Shown in pieces: positions 1 to 9,666 of a stretch of DNA of 60,266 nt (the first letter of the stretch is position 1; each line of letters starts with the position of its first letter). The notes under the pieces were generated by a model. That model searched no databases, was not told where the DNA came from, and saw nothing but the letters and a program-made list of their open reading frames with translations. The DNA is from Pseudonocardia sp. CNS-004 (lineage in GTDB: Bacteria > Actinomycetota > Actinomycetes > Mycobacteriales > Pseudonocardiaceae), in assembly GCA_001942185.1 (NCBI GenBank), contig MKJV01000107.1, forward strand, positions 1 to 60,266. Reading direction: 5' to 3'. The translations under genes were made by a program, and so were the position numbers.

Positions 1-255
1 GCCCCACCTTGGGTGACGGCGGCGCAGCTCGCAGACCAGCGCTTCGACCTCGGCGGCGATGCGAGTCGGGCTGTGGTGCGGGCGATGAGAACGGTCGACC
101 AGACCGGGCATGCCCTCCGCCCGGAAACGCCGCCTCCAGTTGTCCACCGACTGCCGCGACGTCCCGAACCTGGTCGCCACCTCGCCGATCGGTGATCCAC
201 CGAGCACCTCGCTCACCGCCCGGTAGCGGTACTCGGCCAGAGCCTCTTGATCCAC
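1..255 (-). mobile_element. IS481-family transposase, N-terminal part (cut by window edge)
   Basis: The minus-strand frame opens at a GTG at 255, with an in-frame stop shortly upstream, and runs off the left edge. The roughly 85 visible residues form the N-terminal helix-turn-helix half of an IS481-type transposase (VSEVLGGSPIGEVATRFG, then SRQSVDNWRRRF, then GLVDRSHRPHHSP). They end at HPRWG, just before the DDE domain would begin. The catalytic domain lies outside the window, so intactness cannot be judged. The element abuts the 5' end of the NTPase-like gene to its right, which lacks its own start region. Insertion of this IS probably removed it. Confidence 0.85.
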
Positions 256-315
256 AAGCGAAGGCGATCATGACGCTTGCGGCGGGTCAATGATCAGTTG
301 AGGACGTTCGGTCAA
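256..315. repeat. Probable terminal region of the IS481 element
   Basis: This is the non-coding stretch between the transposase start and the first residues of the neighbouring HTH gene. On the minus strand it begins TGACCGAACGTCC at 315. IS ends commonly begin with TG. The other end is outside the window, so inverted-repeat symmetry cannot be checked and the boundary is a guess. Confidence 0.3.
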
Positions 316-386
316 GCATCTCCTGAGGCCTCACACCGACAAAGGCCAGCGGGCAAAGCTACCAGTCGCTGAGTGAGCAAGCTTCG

Positions 387-2839
387 ATGTCGCATGGCGC
401 GATTCAGAACTACCTCACGAAACCTGGGAATCGCCGCGACATCACGCTCCTGGAAGCCTTGCTGGCCGCGTTAGGTGCATCGGAGCGCGATGGGGAGCGG
501 GCGCGGGAGCTGCATCAGCAGACGCTGCCAGGCGGTGTGGACGTGGCCGCGGTCGGCTGGATAACGCGGGCGCGCGCCGCGGGGTGCACCGTGTGGGGGA
601 TTTCGCAGTTCACCGCCACAGAGGCGGCGGTGCACACAGCGATAGGCCGTCGCCACATCCACTCCCATGATCTCAGTGATGCGGAGCGGGATCTGGCGCC
701 ACCGCGATACGTGCTGCGCGCCCACGACGCAGCGCTACACCGCGATATCGCTAGTGCCGCTGCTGGACACCTACGTGCGCTCATCGTCCTAAGAGGCATG
801 TCATCCACCGGGAAGACACGGTCGCTGTTCGAGGCGGTGCGTGCGTTGTGCTCGGGTTGGCCGGTGATCCGGCCGCGCCACGCCGACGCGCTGCGCCGGC
901 TGCCCGGATCAGGTCTACTCGACCGGCGGTGTGTTGTGTGGCTCAATGAGCTACAGGAATTCCTCGGCCCAAACGGGCGCGGCTATCTCTGGATGTCCTG
1001 GGCGAGTTGTACGAGGCAGCGCCTCAACCGGTAGTACTGGTCGGCACTCTGTGGCCGGAGAAGCTGCGCGCCGCATGTGGTGATCGCGAGGGGCGCAGCT
1101 CTGACACCCGCACCCTGCTCGCCGAGCGGACCCTCTGGGTGCACTGGCATGACGTGCCGCGGACCCTGACCACGCGCGCCGAAAAGGTCGCCGCCCAGGA
1201 GCTGGCCACTTCGGATCCGCGCCTGGCTCATGCATTGGCCGATCCGGATCGGTTCGGATTCGCCCAGACCCTTGCCGGCGCCCATGAGCTGCTCGAGCAT
1301 TACCAGACTGCACCAGAATGCGCGCGGTTCCTGCTTGAGGCGGCGGCTGATGCACGGCGCCTCGGCCACCGCCAGGCCCCGACCGCGCCGCTACTGCGCG
1401 CCCTAACACTCGCGCTGTGGCGCGAGGAGCACGGCCCCACCCATCCGCCGGACAGCTGGTTCGCACAGGGCCTCGATGTGGCCACCCGACCGTTGCGCTC
1501 CGATGACGGCGTCCGAGCCCTTATCCCGCTTGACGACCCCGACACCGACAACACGGATCCCGCTGGCTACGGCCTAGCCGACTACCTCGAACAACATCTC
1601 ACATACGCCCGCCGGGTCCACCCTGTGTCCGACCGCGTATGGGAAGCGTGACGCAGATACCTCGATCACGCCGACACTTTGACAGTCCTTGCCCGGACGG
1701 CCGAACGCTACTCACGCTACGGACACGCCGAGGCGCTCCATCGAAAGGCAGCTCAGAACGGTCATCCGGCTGCTCTGCGGACGTTCGCTAGCGGCCGCGA
1801 CTACGTGCTGCCGCAGGACGTGCTCGACGTCGCTCCCCTGGCTCCAGAGGCGGCCGGGCCGGGAGGCTGAGGTGGAGTCGGTGTACAGGGACGCTGCGGC
1901 AGCCGGTGACCCGGCCGCGTTGCAGGATCTGGCCGGCTGGCTGCGCGGGCGGCCGGGCCGGGAGGCTGAGGTGGAGTCGGTGTACAGGGATGCTGCGGCA
2001 GCCGCTGACCCGTACGCGTCGCAGGCGCTGGTGCAGCTGGCCGAATGGTTGCGCAGGCTGCCGGGCCGGGAGGCCGATGTGGAGACCGCGTACTGGAAAG
2101 CCACGGCAGCCGGCGACCCGGCCGCGCTGAAGGAGTTGGTGAGGTGGCTGCGTCGGCGGCCGGAACAGGTGGCAGCCGCCAAGGCTGAGGCCGTGTACCG
2201 GGAAGCGGCAGACGCTGGCGACCCAACAGCTCTGCGGGCGTTAACCGGGTGGCTAGGTCGACGGCCGGGTAGAGAAACCGAGGTAGAAACCGTGTACCGG
2301 GAGGCCGCTGTGGCCGGCGACCCGTACGCGCTGTTGGCATTGGCCGGTTGGCTGGCCGAGCGGCGCGGCAGAGAGGCCGAGGCCGAGGCCGTGTACCGGG
2401 AGGCCGCTGTGGCCGGTGACCCGAACGCTCTGCAGGAGCTGGGCGACTGCTGGCCGGCCGGCCCGGCAGAGAGGCCGAGGCCGAGGCCGTGTACCGGGAG
2501 GCCGCTGTGGCCGGTGACCCAAACGCTCTGCGGGCGTTGGCCGATTGGCTGGCCGAGCGGCCCTGCAGAGAGGCCGACGTGGAGGCGCTGTACAGGGAAG
2601 CCGCCGCTGCCGGCGACAGCGCCGCGCTACGGACGCTTGCCGGGTGGTTGAATCGGCAGCCAGGTCGGGAGACCGATGTGGAGGCGGTGTACAGGGAAGC
2701 CGCCGCAGGCGGCGACCCCAGCGCGCAACGGGAGCTGGCCAGGTGGTTGGGTGACCAGCCGGGTCGAGAGACCGAAGCAGGCCAGATCCGCCGGTTCGGC
2801 CTGGATGCATACGGACGCACCTGCGGCCCGCTGTCTTGA
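387..2839 (+). pseudogene. HTH / P-loop NTPase / Sel1-like repeat protein, multiply broken
   Basis: This looks like one gene in several frames. The first frame (first ATG 387; helix-turn-helix-like coding back to about 327) has an HTH followed by a Walker A-like GMSSTGKTRS and a Walker B-like VVWLNELQEF. The frame shifts near 985 into the NTPase remainder. That meets an in-frame TGA at 1649 (after DRVWEA), with the same frame continuing into RYLDHADTLTVLARTAERYS. It then shifts near 1850 into tandem repeats and again near 2450, ending at 2839. The architecture is that of a signalling or conflict-type NTPase with a repeat scaffold; its target is unknown. The 5' end is truncated next to the IS481 element. 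Four or more lesions make it non-functional as read. Confidence 0.65.
1853..2800 (+). repeat. Nine tandem Sel1/TPR-like repeats (33-36 codons)
   Basis: Each unit reads roughly A-A-x-A-G-D-P-x-A-L-x-x-L-A-x-W-L-x-x-R-P-G-R-E-x-E, then V-x-x-V-Y-R-E. At the DNA level the unit is about 99 bases (for example GGGAGGCTGA at 1860/1861 and at 1960). Two nearly identical copies beginning GCAGAGAGGC at 2368 and 2466 are only 98 bases apart, so a one-base loss inside a repeat accounts for the last frame break. Confidence 0.75.
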
Positions 2840-3229
2840 CTCGGCGGCCTCTCTTGCCTCGCGTCTCGGCTGGCCGGGCTGCGGGACCTGCTGCACCGCG
2901 AGCTCGAGTGCCTCCTTCCCGGCCGGGTGCATCTCAACGGGCACCCCGACCTGCGGCTGCCGGGAACCCTGAACGTCAGCATCGAGCACGTCCGCAGCCG
3001 CGCCCTGCTCGCCGCGTTCCCGCAGATCGCGGCCGCGACCGGCTCGGCCTGCCATGAAGGCGTCGACGCCCCGTCCGAGGTGCTGCTTGCGATGGGTCTG
3101 CCGCGGGAGTCGGCGAACGCGGCGTTGCGCCTGTCGCTGGGCCGCTGGACAACCGAGGACGAGCTACGCCGCGCCGCGGAACTGATCGCCCGACAGGTCG
3201 ACCGCTCCGCGGCCACCGCACAGGCATGA
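2840..3229 (+). pseudogene. Cysteine desulfurase C-terminal fragment
   Basis: About 130 codons lie in the same frame as the end of the repeat gene. They match the C-terminal small domain of a NifS/IscS-type PLP cysteine desulfurase: LRDLLHRELE, HLNGHPDLRLPGTLNVS, the active-site Cys loop ATGSACHEG, SEVLLAMGL and LRLSLGRWTTEDEL. The PLP-lysine large domain (about 250 residues) is missing, so it cannot be active. It directly abuts the end of the repeat protein, which suggests a deletion junction near 2840. Identity is confident; an internal GTG at 2927 is not a real start. Confidence 0.8.
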
Positions 3230-3311
3230 CCCCCGTCGTGGTTGGCCGCGCCGATGTCGAACAGACCCAGCTCGCCCGCTCGGTGAACCTCACCGCTTCC
3301 ACGACGGAAGG

Positions 3312-3785
3312 ATGACCGTGTCATCAACATCCGACCCCGCGCCCGAGCCCCCACGGGGCCCGGCCGAGATAGCCCGGGTGGCCCTCGAGGAGGTCTGCTC
3401 GGGTCGCAGGCTCGACAAGCTTGAGCACATCTACCACGAGGGGTTCGTCGACCACGTCAACGACGTCACATACCTCGGACGGGACGGCGCCCGTCGCTCG
3501 ATCTCCGGGTACCTGGCCTTGTTCTCGGATCTGGCCTTCCGGGTCGACGACCAAATCACCGAGGGCGACAAGGTGGCCTCCCGGTGGACACTCACCGGAA
3601 CTCACCGGAGCCGCCCGGTCGAGCTGCACGGCATCGTCCTCAGCCGCATCCGCGACGGTCAGATCATCGAGGACTGGGCTGTCACCGACCGGGTCGAGCT
3701 GCTGCGTCAGCTCGGAGCGTGGCGGAGCATGTTGCTGGTGGTGAACCAGCTGTGGTCCCTGCTGCGGGGCAGGATCGGTCGCTGA
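3312..3785 (+). CDS. SnoaL-like / NTF2-fold ester-cyclase family protein
   Basis: This is an intact 157-residue protein. Its pattern fits SnoaL-like polyketide-cyclase/ester-cyclase proteins: the Y-H-x-x-F-V-D-H motif (about residues 39-46), FSDLAFRVDDQITEGDKVASR and a C-terminal DGQIIEDWAVTD. These are alpha+beta barrels that bind or isomerise small hydrophobic substrates; the substrate cannot be told here. The ATG at 3312 follows a purine-rich ACGGAAGG. The gene is isolated between a broken gene and the convergent P450, and no operon partner is evident. Confidence 0.8.
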   Translation: MTVSSTSDPAPEPPRGPAEIARVALEEVCSGRRLDKLEHIYHEGFVDHVNDVTYLGRDGARRSISGYLALFSDLAFRVDDQITEGDKVASRWTLTGTHRSRPVELHGIVLSRIRDGQIIEDWAVTDRVELLRQLGAWRSMLLVVNQLWSLLRGRIGR

Positions 3786-3884
3786 CGACGTAGCTCCCGG
3801 CATGCTCAGCGAGCCGGCCCGTGTAATCGCCCGTGACATCCGCGGATAGCCGCGCGCGAACACCGGATGCCGCACGGTTCCGGC

Positions 3885-5057
3885 GTTCACCAGGTCACCG
3901 GAAGTTCGACCAGCCCACCGGTCAGCACATCGGTGTTGAACCGGAGATCATCGACGCGACGGCAAGACGCATGTCCGGGAACCGCCGCGGAAGCTGGGAG
4001 AACACCGCCTGCAGCTCCATGCGGGCCAGAGGCGCCCCGATGCAGTAGCGGGCGCCGTGACCGAATGCGAGGTGCCCTGCAGGACGGCGTGTGGGCTCGA
4101 ACCGATCCGGGTCGGGGAAGGCGTCCTCGTCGTGGTTGGCAGCACCGGTGTCGAGCAGGACCAGCTCGCCCGCCCGCACCGCGACGCCGTCGATCTCCAG
4201 GTCGGTGCGGGCGTAGCGGGGGATGCCGCCCCCGCCGTTGCCTGAATGCGCAGCATCTCCTCCACCACGATGCCCGGGCTCGGATCGCTTCCTACCTGCC
4301 GCCACTGGACAGCGTTGCTGAGCAGCCGCGCCGCACCGAGGTCGATCGCGACGACGGTGGTCTCGTGCCCGGCGTACAGCAGCGACATCCCCAGACCCGC
4401 CGCCTCGTCGTCGCTGACGCCCTCGGTCGCGCACAGCCGGGAGATCACGTCGTCGCCGGGTTCGCGTCGCTTGCGGGCCACCAGCTGCTTGCTGTAATCG
4501 AACAGCTCAGCTAGTCCCTGCATGGAGCGGGCGCGGTCACGGATGTCCGCTGCGGCCTGCGTCCACCCCCGGAACTGTGCTCGGTCCTCGTAGGGCACGC
4601 CCAACAGCTCGCAGATCACCATGATCGGCAGCGGCAGCGCCAGCGCCTCGTGCAGGTCGGCCGGCGGGCCGTGTTCGGCGAGCTCGTCGAGCAGTGCGGC
4701 TGTGAGCTGTTCGACGCGCGGTTGGAGCGCACGCATCCGCTTGGGGGAGAAGTGGGGCTGCAGCAATGCGCGCATCCGGGAGTGATCCGCCTGCTCGGTC
4801 TCGAACTCGCCCAGCGGGCCCCCGAACAGCGCTGACTCCCCGGTCCGGGCCGCGTTCCCGGGGTCGGGGTGCGAGCGCCCGAGCCGGTCGTCGTTGAGCA
4901 GATCCCGCACCTGCTCGTATCCGGTGACCAGCCACGCGTCGTCCCCGACCGCCGTGCGGACCCGGTGCACCGTTCCTGTGGCCTGCAGTTCTCGCAGCAA
5001 CGGCGACGGCCGGAGCGGAACAGGTTGATCGAACGGCAGCTGCACGGCGCTCGTCAT
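3885..5057 (-). CDS. Cytochrome P450 (two small frame breaks)
   Basis: This is a soluble bacterial class I cytochrome P450 of about 390 residues. The start MTSAVQLPFDQP at 5057 has a GGAGAGG site. Visible motifs are AGHETT in helix I and the heme loop FGHGARYCIGAPLARME, with its Cys ligand. A shift near 4240 separates the helix I/K part (EEMLRIQA) from the region starting PRYARTDLEIDGV. A second near 3955 separates DMRLAV from the normal tail DDLRFNTDVLTGGLVELP, which ends at 3885. The two shifts cancel in length. The gene is divergent from a TetR regulator, which likely controls it. Redox partners are absent nearby and the substrate is unknown. Confidence 0.88.
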
Positions 5058-5096
5058 CACGCCTCTCCAAGTAAACGACAGTATGTAGACTTCTGA

Positions 5097-5117
5097 GTAA
5101 ACAAGATACTTGTAGAC
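5097..5117. promoter_or_regulatory. Candidate TetR operator between P450 and tetR
   Basis: The sequence reads GTaaACAAGatACTTGTagAC: ACAAG and CTTGT arms around a 3-base centre, flanked by GT..AC on both sides. It sits in the AT-richer divergent intergenic region between the P450 start (5057) and the TetR start (5146). The related half-sites GTAGACT at 5085 and 5111 may form a second site. Size and position are typical of a TetR dimer site. Confidence 0.55.
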
Positions 5118-5145
5118 TCCGATGTACACAAGGTGGGGTGGTGGC

Positions 5146-5784
5146 ATGGGCGACGGGGCCAGGGCGGGCGAGAAGGTCGATCCGGTGGCACCAGCGGTGC
5201 GGCGGATGCGGCGGGCCGACCGGCGCACGCAGATCCTCGACGCCGCCACCCGGGCGTTCTCCCGAACCGGGTTTGCCGCCACCGGCCTCGATCAGATCGC
5301 GGCCGAAGCCTCGATCACGCGGGTCCTGCTCTACCGGCACTTCGACTCGAAAGCCGATCTCTACGGCGCCGTGCTAGACCGCGCGTGCCGGCGCCTGGAG
5401 GACAGCGTCGGCAGCGACGACTTCGACGAGCAAGCCATCCCGGCCCTACTCAGCGCGGCCGCCGCGGACCCGGACGCCTTCCGGCTGCTGTTCCGCCACG
5501 CCGCTCGCGAACCCGAGTTCCGAGGCCGGATGAACGTCCTGACCGCAGCCTCGGTCGACATCGCCCGGCGCAACCTCGCCACGCGGATCCCGGACGGCCC
5601 GTGGCTGGACTGGGCCGCCCGACTCATACCGACCCTGACAATCGAAGCGGTCATCGCCTGGCTCGACGCCGGACAACCCGACCCGGACCGCGCCCCCGAC
5701 AGGATCAGTCGCGCCGTGCACGGTGTCGTTCACGCTGCGTACACGGAGGAGCCCGGTACGGAGGCCCCAACGCCATCTCCTTAA
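5146..5784 (+). CDS. TetR/AcrR-family transcriptional regulator
   Basis: This is an intact regulator of about 212 residues. The N-terminal HTH is clear: RRTQILDAATRAFSRTGF, LDQIAAEASIT and LLYRHFDSKADLY. It is followed by an all-helical ligand domain. The ATG at 5146 has AAGGTGGGG upstream and is preferred over the in-frame ATG at 5122, which would lie in or next to the operator. The gene is divergent from the P450, so it is likely a repressor of that gene and of itself. The ligand is unknown. Confidence 0.85.
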   Translation: MGDGARAGEKVDPVAPAVRRMRRADRRTQILDAATRAFSRTGFAATGLDQIAAEASITRVLLYRHFDSKADLYGAVLDRACRRLEDSVGSDDFDEQAIPALLSAAAADPDAFRLLFRHAAREPEFRGRMNVLTAASVDIARRNLATRIPDGPWLDWAARLIPTLTIEAVIAWLDAGQPDPDRAPDRISRAVHGVVHAAYTEEPGTEAPTPSP

Positions 5785-5903
5785 CTGAACTCCACGATCG
5801 AGCGAGTGCCTCGGCTTCCGCACTGCGCAGCCGCGGGGTGGGACAACGACGCGTACCCGTTCTTGTGCATCCGGCGAGCAGTGAACGTGAGAGTGTCCTG
5901 GCT

Positions 5904-6713
5904 GTGCAGAGCTCCACGCATGATCTGACCATCGGCATGTCGGAGGTGTCGAAGCGGTTCACCTCGTGGCATCGGGAAGAAGCAGACCGGGAGTGGGAAG
6001 CGCTGAAGGAGTTGGCCGGCCGCGCGCCCGGGCTCGCTGCACGGCCGCTGCGTCGGATTGTCGAGGCGGGCCGCCCGGTTGTCGTGATGTCTCGCCTGCC
6101 TGGCATGCCTCTGGGCGACCGACCGTTGACTCTGCCGCAGGTAGTGGCAGTCGCTGACGCGATGACAGAAGTGCATCGCGCCGTGCCGGGGGCGGAGCTC
6201 CGCCAGTTCTCTCGGCGCATATGGCACACCGCCGAGGCGGTGGAGACGTTGCGGGCGTGGGGCGCCGAACAGCCCCCGAACCTGCATGGGGACGTTCGGC
6301 ACGCCTTCATGGTGGCGCGGAATGGATCCACTCGGCAGAGGCCTCGACGGTTGCCTGCGGGGATGGGCGCCAGGTGCTGGGCCAGGGCGATGGGAACATC
6401 GCGAACTACCTCTGGGACGGCGAGCGCTGCAGGCTCGTCGACTTCGAGGACGGCGGTTTGAGCGGCCAGGCCGTCGAGATCGCCGAATCTGGTCGAGCAC
6501 CTGTCTGTGTGGCTGCGCGGCGTGCTCGTGACCGAGGATCTTCTCCGGCTCCTCGTGTCGGATCCGGATGCCGCGGAGCGTGTCCGGCAGGCTCGTCGCG
6601 TCCTGGCCTTCTACTGGCTGAACATGCTCCTTCCCGGCAAGCCTGCTCGTCGACGCAACCCGCCCGATAGTTGCGAGCGTCAGGCGCGGCGTCTGCTCCA
6701 ACTGCTGGCTTGA
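5904..6713 (+). CDS. Aminoglycoside-phosphotransferase-fold kinase, frame-broken
   Basis: Three successive frames together give about 270 residues of an APH/choline-kinase-like fold. The first frame carries the N-lobe and linker (VVVMSRLPGMPLGD, VADAMTEVHRAVPG). The second (from about 6315) carries the catalytic loop QGDGNIANYLWDG and the metal-binding VDFEDGG. The third (from about 6490) carries the C-terminal helices LVEHLSVWLRGVLVTEDL. GTG 5904 is the working start; ATG 5937 is possible. The family phosphorylates small hydroxylated molecules, and nothing shows antibiotic resistance specifically. Two indels disrupt it as read. Confidence 0.65.
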
Positions 6714-6849
6714 CCAGCTCAAACACCGCTCGACTGTGGGCTTTGAATGACCTGTTGGGCCTCGGCGCGGCGCCGGCGCAGGTGGGTGCGGCCTTCCTCG
6801 AGGGCGGGGACTTCTCCGAGCCAGACGTTGTCGCGGGCCTCGGCGTTGG

Positions 6850-7443
6850 TAGTCATATCTACATCGACGTGACGTACAACGTCCATGGCGTCAACGAGTC
6901 GACAGTTGCCCAGTTCGAGGAACCAGACATGTTCCGACCCGCGGCCCACTCGCATTTTCGAGCTCGGTCCCGGGTTGGGGCCCTACCTCGAGCAAGTGGT
7001 AGCAATCTGCCGACCGGAAAGCTATGAGATCTACGAGACGGCCACGCCGTGGGCGAGATGGCTCGTGGAGAACTACGGAGTCGTCCTCCGGCCGACCGAC
7101 GGCGCTCGCTGTCGGCCACCCCGACCGCGTCGGTCGACCTCTCCCATGCCCACAAGGCGATGTGCGCCCTCCCATTCCTGACCATATGCCGTACCTGCCC
7201 GCGCTTATTCGAGTAACACGCGAAGGAGGGTACATCGTTCTCGACGTACCGACCGAGAAGTGCATGCCGGTGAATGCAGTCCGGGAATGAGTGGACAGCG
7301 ACGTGGACGCCGGGCCCTGTCCTTCTTTCCTCGCTCCCATCTGATCCTCGACAACGTCACGAGCTGGGGCTTCGAGCTCGTCGGCTCGTTCCTGGCCCAC
7401 CCGAAGCCGGGGATGACGGAGTGCCTCGTGTTCCGGCGGAGCT
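6850..7443 (+). pseudogene. SAM-dependent methyltransferase remnant
   Basis: Pieces in different frames form a class I methyltransferase-like protein: QFEEPDMFRPAAHSH, then the SAM motif FELGPGLGPYLEQVV (about 6960), ESYEIYETATPWARWLVEN, a shifted middle, REGGYIVLDVPTEKC (about 7225) and the tail NVTSWGFELVGSFLAHP ending at 7443. At least three shifts separate them and no start is evident. The best guess is a decayed or badly sequenced methyltransferase; the substrate is unknown. Confidence 0.5.
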
Positions 7444-7621
7444 GATGCGTGGCGCGTGGACTGGGACGCGATGACGGACCCCGCCGGCGCTGCCCCCTGA
7501 AGGGTTCTCCGCACGTCAGGGCAGACGTCGGGGCTGGTTCAGCGTCGTCACAGCGCAGCGCGTGCATGCTCGCTCCGACGGTGGGACCATCCGAGGTCCA
7601 CGTTCGGAGGAGGCGAGGCGG

Positions 7622-8206
7622 ATGGCCGTAGCGCGCCTCGCCCCGCGTCGTTCCCGGCCCGGACGCGGCGAGGTCGGCGGTCGGCTGCCGCTAGTGATCG
7701 GCGCGATCGTCACTTTCGTCGCCGCGATCACGTTCGACGTGCTCGCCGGCGAGCACCCGACGCACACCGTCGTGCTCGCGTTGGTGGCCCTTGCGGTGGC
7801 CGCTCTGCGTCTGCGGCTCGGCGGGCGGCGCGAGGGGCTCGTGTCGGGCGCGGTCGTGGCGCAGCCAGTGTTGCACGCGACGGCCAAGCTCGACACGGGC
7901 GCCACGCACCATGCGTCGGGTGGGCTGCTGCACATGCTCCTCACCGACGGACCGGGTGCCGCGATGCAGCTCGTTGTGTCCGCGGCCATCGTCATCGCCG
8001 TCGCCACGAGCGGGCGCATCGCACAACTGTTGCTCAGCGCGCTGCGCCGACCCGTGCGGCTGCTGCTCGTCTCCGGGCCCTCGGCCCCGGCGCGCGTGCG
8101 TCCCCCGGCCCGCCGGTCCGGCCGGCGCCACGGATCGATGCTGCGCTGGTGCGGCTGGATCATCCAGGCGGCGCGACGAGGTCCGCCGAACCTCGCGCTT
8201 GCCTGA
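7622..8206 (+). CDS. Small membrane protein of unknown function
   Basis: An intact frame of about 194 residues starts at ATG 7622 behind GGAGGAGG. It has a basic N-terminus, two adjacent hydrophobic stretches (PLVIGAIVTFVAAITFDVLAG and TVVLALVALAVAALRL), a histidine-bearing loop (HATAKLDTGATHHASGG), another hydrophobic segment (MQLVVSAAIVIAVAT) and a long basic tail. The pattern suggests three transmembrane helices with a cytoplasmic basic tail. No family was recognised. Confidence 0.6.
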   Translation: MAVARLAPRRSRPGRGEVGGRLPLVIGAIVTFVAAITFDVLAGEHPTHTVVLALVALAVAALRLRLGGRREGLVSGAVVAQPVLHATAKLDTGATHHASGGLLHMLLTDGPGAAMQLVVSAAIVIAVATSGRIAQLLLSALRRPVRLLLVSGPSAPARVRPPARRSGRRHGSMLRWCGWIIQAARRGPPNLALA

Positions 8207-8418
8207 CACCTCCTCCTCGCCGCGCGGTCGCTGAACGCGCCCTGCCCACGTGCGCGGGGGAGCCTCCATCCGCTCCGCGCACGCCGTGCACCGCGTGCTT
8301 GCCACGTCGTGCCTCCCGCGTGCGTTCTGTTCACAGGGACGACGACGATGACTCTCGAGAGAACGTTCTGCTTCACCGCCGGTACGTGCGGGAACCGAAA
8401 CCTGGCCAGGTGGTCGGC

Positions 8419-9315
8419 GTGACCGGGCTGACACCGTCGATCCAGGCAGCGTGGAGGAGCGCCCACGGAGGTCTGCTCCGAGTCCTGCAGAGCATGGGTC
8501 TCCGGCAGCCCGAGGCGGCGATCGAGTCCGCCTCGCAGCGCTTCTGGACCGAGTCGCACCAAGGCCGCGGCTCACACTGGAGGAGCACCGCCAGGTTCGC
8601 CGAAGGTGATCTGTGGACGCGGATCGGCGTGCGCCATCTCGGCATGCTGCGCCGGGCGGCCCGACTGCTCGATGCGGAACCGGCTTTCGGCCGGGTCGTG
8701 GAATGGGGATGCGGCGGCGGCGCGAACGTCGTGCAGATCGCACCGGTCGCTCGGGAGTTCATCGGTGTCGACGTGTCGTCCGAGAGTCTCCGGGAATGCG
8801 CCCGGCAGGTCGAAGCTCGATGCGACACACCCTTCCGCCCGGTGCTCGTGGACGTACGGCATCCGGAGGCGGCCCTCCGCGACATCACCGATCGCTGCGA
8901 CGTGTTCCTGTGCGTCTACGTCTTCGAGCTGATCCCGAGCCCCGCCTACGGCGAGCGCATCCTGCACATCGCGCAGCAACTGCTCGCTCCCGGCGGACTG
9001 GCGCTGGTCCAGATCAAGTACGACACCGGGGCCTGGCGAACCCGCCCACGTCGGCTGTCCTACCGGTTCAGCCCCGGGAACACGACCACCTACCCCATCC
9101 ACGCCTTCTGGGAGCTGGCCGTGCGCTGCGGGTTCGAGCCCCGGTACGTCGAACTCGTTCCGGAGGACGAGCTGGACGAGCGCTACGCCTACTTCGTCAT
9201 GGTGAAGCCGGACATACCCGGCGGCGTGATGTCGAGCCGCAGCAGCGGGCGGGACCAGGTGACCCGTCCGAACGGGGCCACCTCGCCCACCCGCAGCGCG
9301 CCGAGCGACCGGTAG
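8419..9315 (+). CDS. SAM-dependent class I methyltransferase
   Basis: An intact frame encodes a class I methyltransferase: SAM motif I VVEWGCGGGANVVQIAP, acidic motif II FIGVDVSSESL, post-motif CDVFLCVYVFELIP and LAPGGLALVQIKYDTGAW. The GTG at 8419 is the most likely start; GTG 8410 is an alternative. The C-terminal 40 codons overlap the convergent GNAT fragment by about 125 bases, so the true end may be altered by an indel. The substrate is unknown, though the SFSPGNT-type C-terminal lid resembles small-molecule or sugar methyltransferases. Confidence 0.75.
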   Translation: MTGLTPSIQAAWRSAHGGLLRVLQSMGLRQPEAAIESASQRFWTESHQGRGSHWRSTARFAEGDLWTRIGVRHLGMLRRAARLLDAEPAFGRVVEWGCGGGANVVQIAPVAREFIGVDVSSESLRECARQVEARCDTPFRPVLVDVRHPEAALRDITDRCDVFLCVYVFELIPSPAYGERILHIAQQLLAPGGLALVQIKYDTGAWRTRPRRLSYRFSPGNTTTYPIHAFWELAVRCGFEPRYVELVPEDELDERYAYFVMVKPDIPGGVMSSRSSGRDQVTRPNGATSPTRSAPSDR

Positions 9316-9600
9316 AACGGCTTCGCCGGCGGGTGCGACACGATGTGGACGCATCGGGTACCCAGACGCGAGGCCACGACGGTGATGTCGGCGATCAGGG
9401 CTCGGCCGAAGCCGTGTCCTTGCTGGTCGCCGGCGACGAACAGGAAGTCGAGCAGCTGGGTTGCGGCAGCACCGCCGCGACGGGGGCGATCCCCGCGGCG
9501 GTGAGGGCGCCGACGGTCGACCCGCTCGTGAACGCCGTGCGCGCCGCGGCGACGACCTCGCCGGCGACGTCGGCCCGAAGGCGGCCAGCCACCTCCACAG
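9189..9600 (-). pseudogene. Composite of a GNAT acetyltransferase tail and a possible MFS tail
   Basis: The left part (to about 9480) is clearly a GNAT C-terminal half: LDFLFVAGDQQGHGFGRAL (acetyl-CoA motif A), IADITVVASRLG and AKPFYRSLGALRVGEV. The region 9490-9600, in another frame, reads DVAGEVVAAARTAFTSG and STVGALTAAGIAPVAAVL. That resembles the last helix of a DHA2-type MFS transporter, but this call is weak. Neither gene has its 5' portion. The pieces abut the BNR lipoprotein gene, so this looks like a rearrangement scar. Confidence 0.55.
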
Positions 9601-9666
9601 CCCCGCGGGCATCGACTGCGCCACCACGACGTCGTGGTCGTTGACTGCGAGACGCTCGGGAAGGGG

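Noticed and set aside
1853..2800. Tandem repeats as a CRISPR array
   Set aside because: The period is about 99 bases with coding content throughout and no spacer/repeat alternation.
1801..3354. 517-codon minus-strand frame
   Set aside because: It is a Pro/Arg/Ser-rich shadow of the Sel1-repeat gene; repeat periodicity keeps the opposite strand open.
3948..5282. P450 start at 5282
   Set aside because: It would run through the operator and the TetR gene. ATG 5057 has a good ribosome site and the family N-terminus.
6719..6856. Small minus-strand frame (MTTNAEARDNVWLGEV...)
   Set aside because: There is no ribosome site and it overlaps the methyltransferase remnant on the plus strand. Not strong enough to call.
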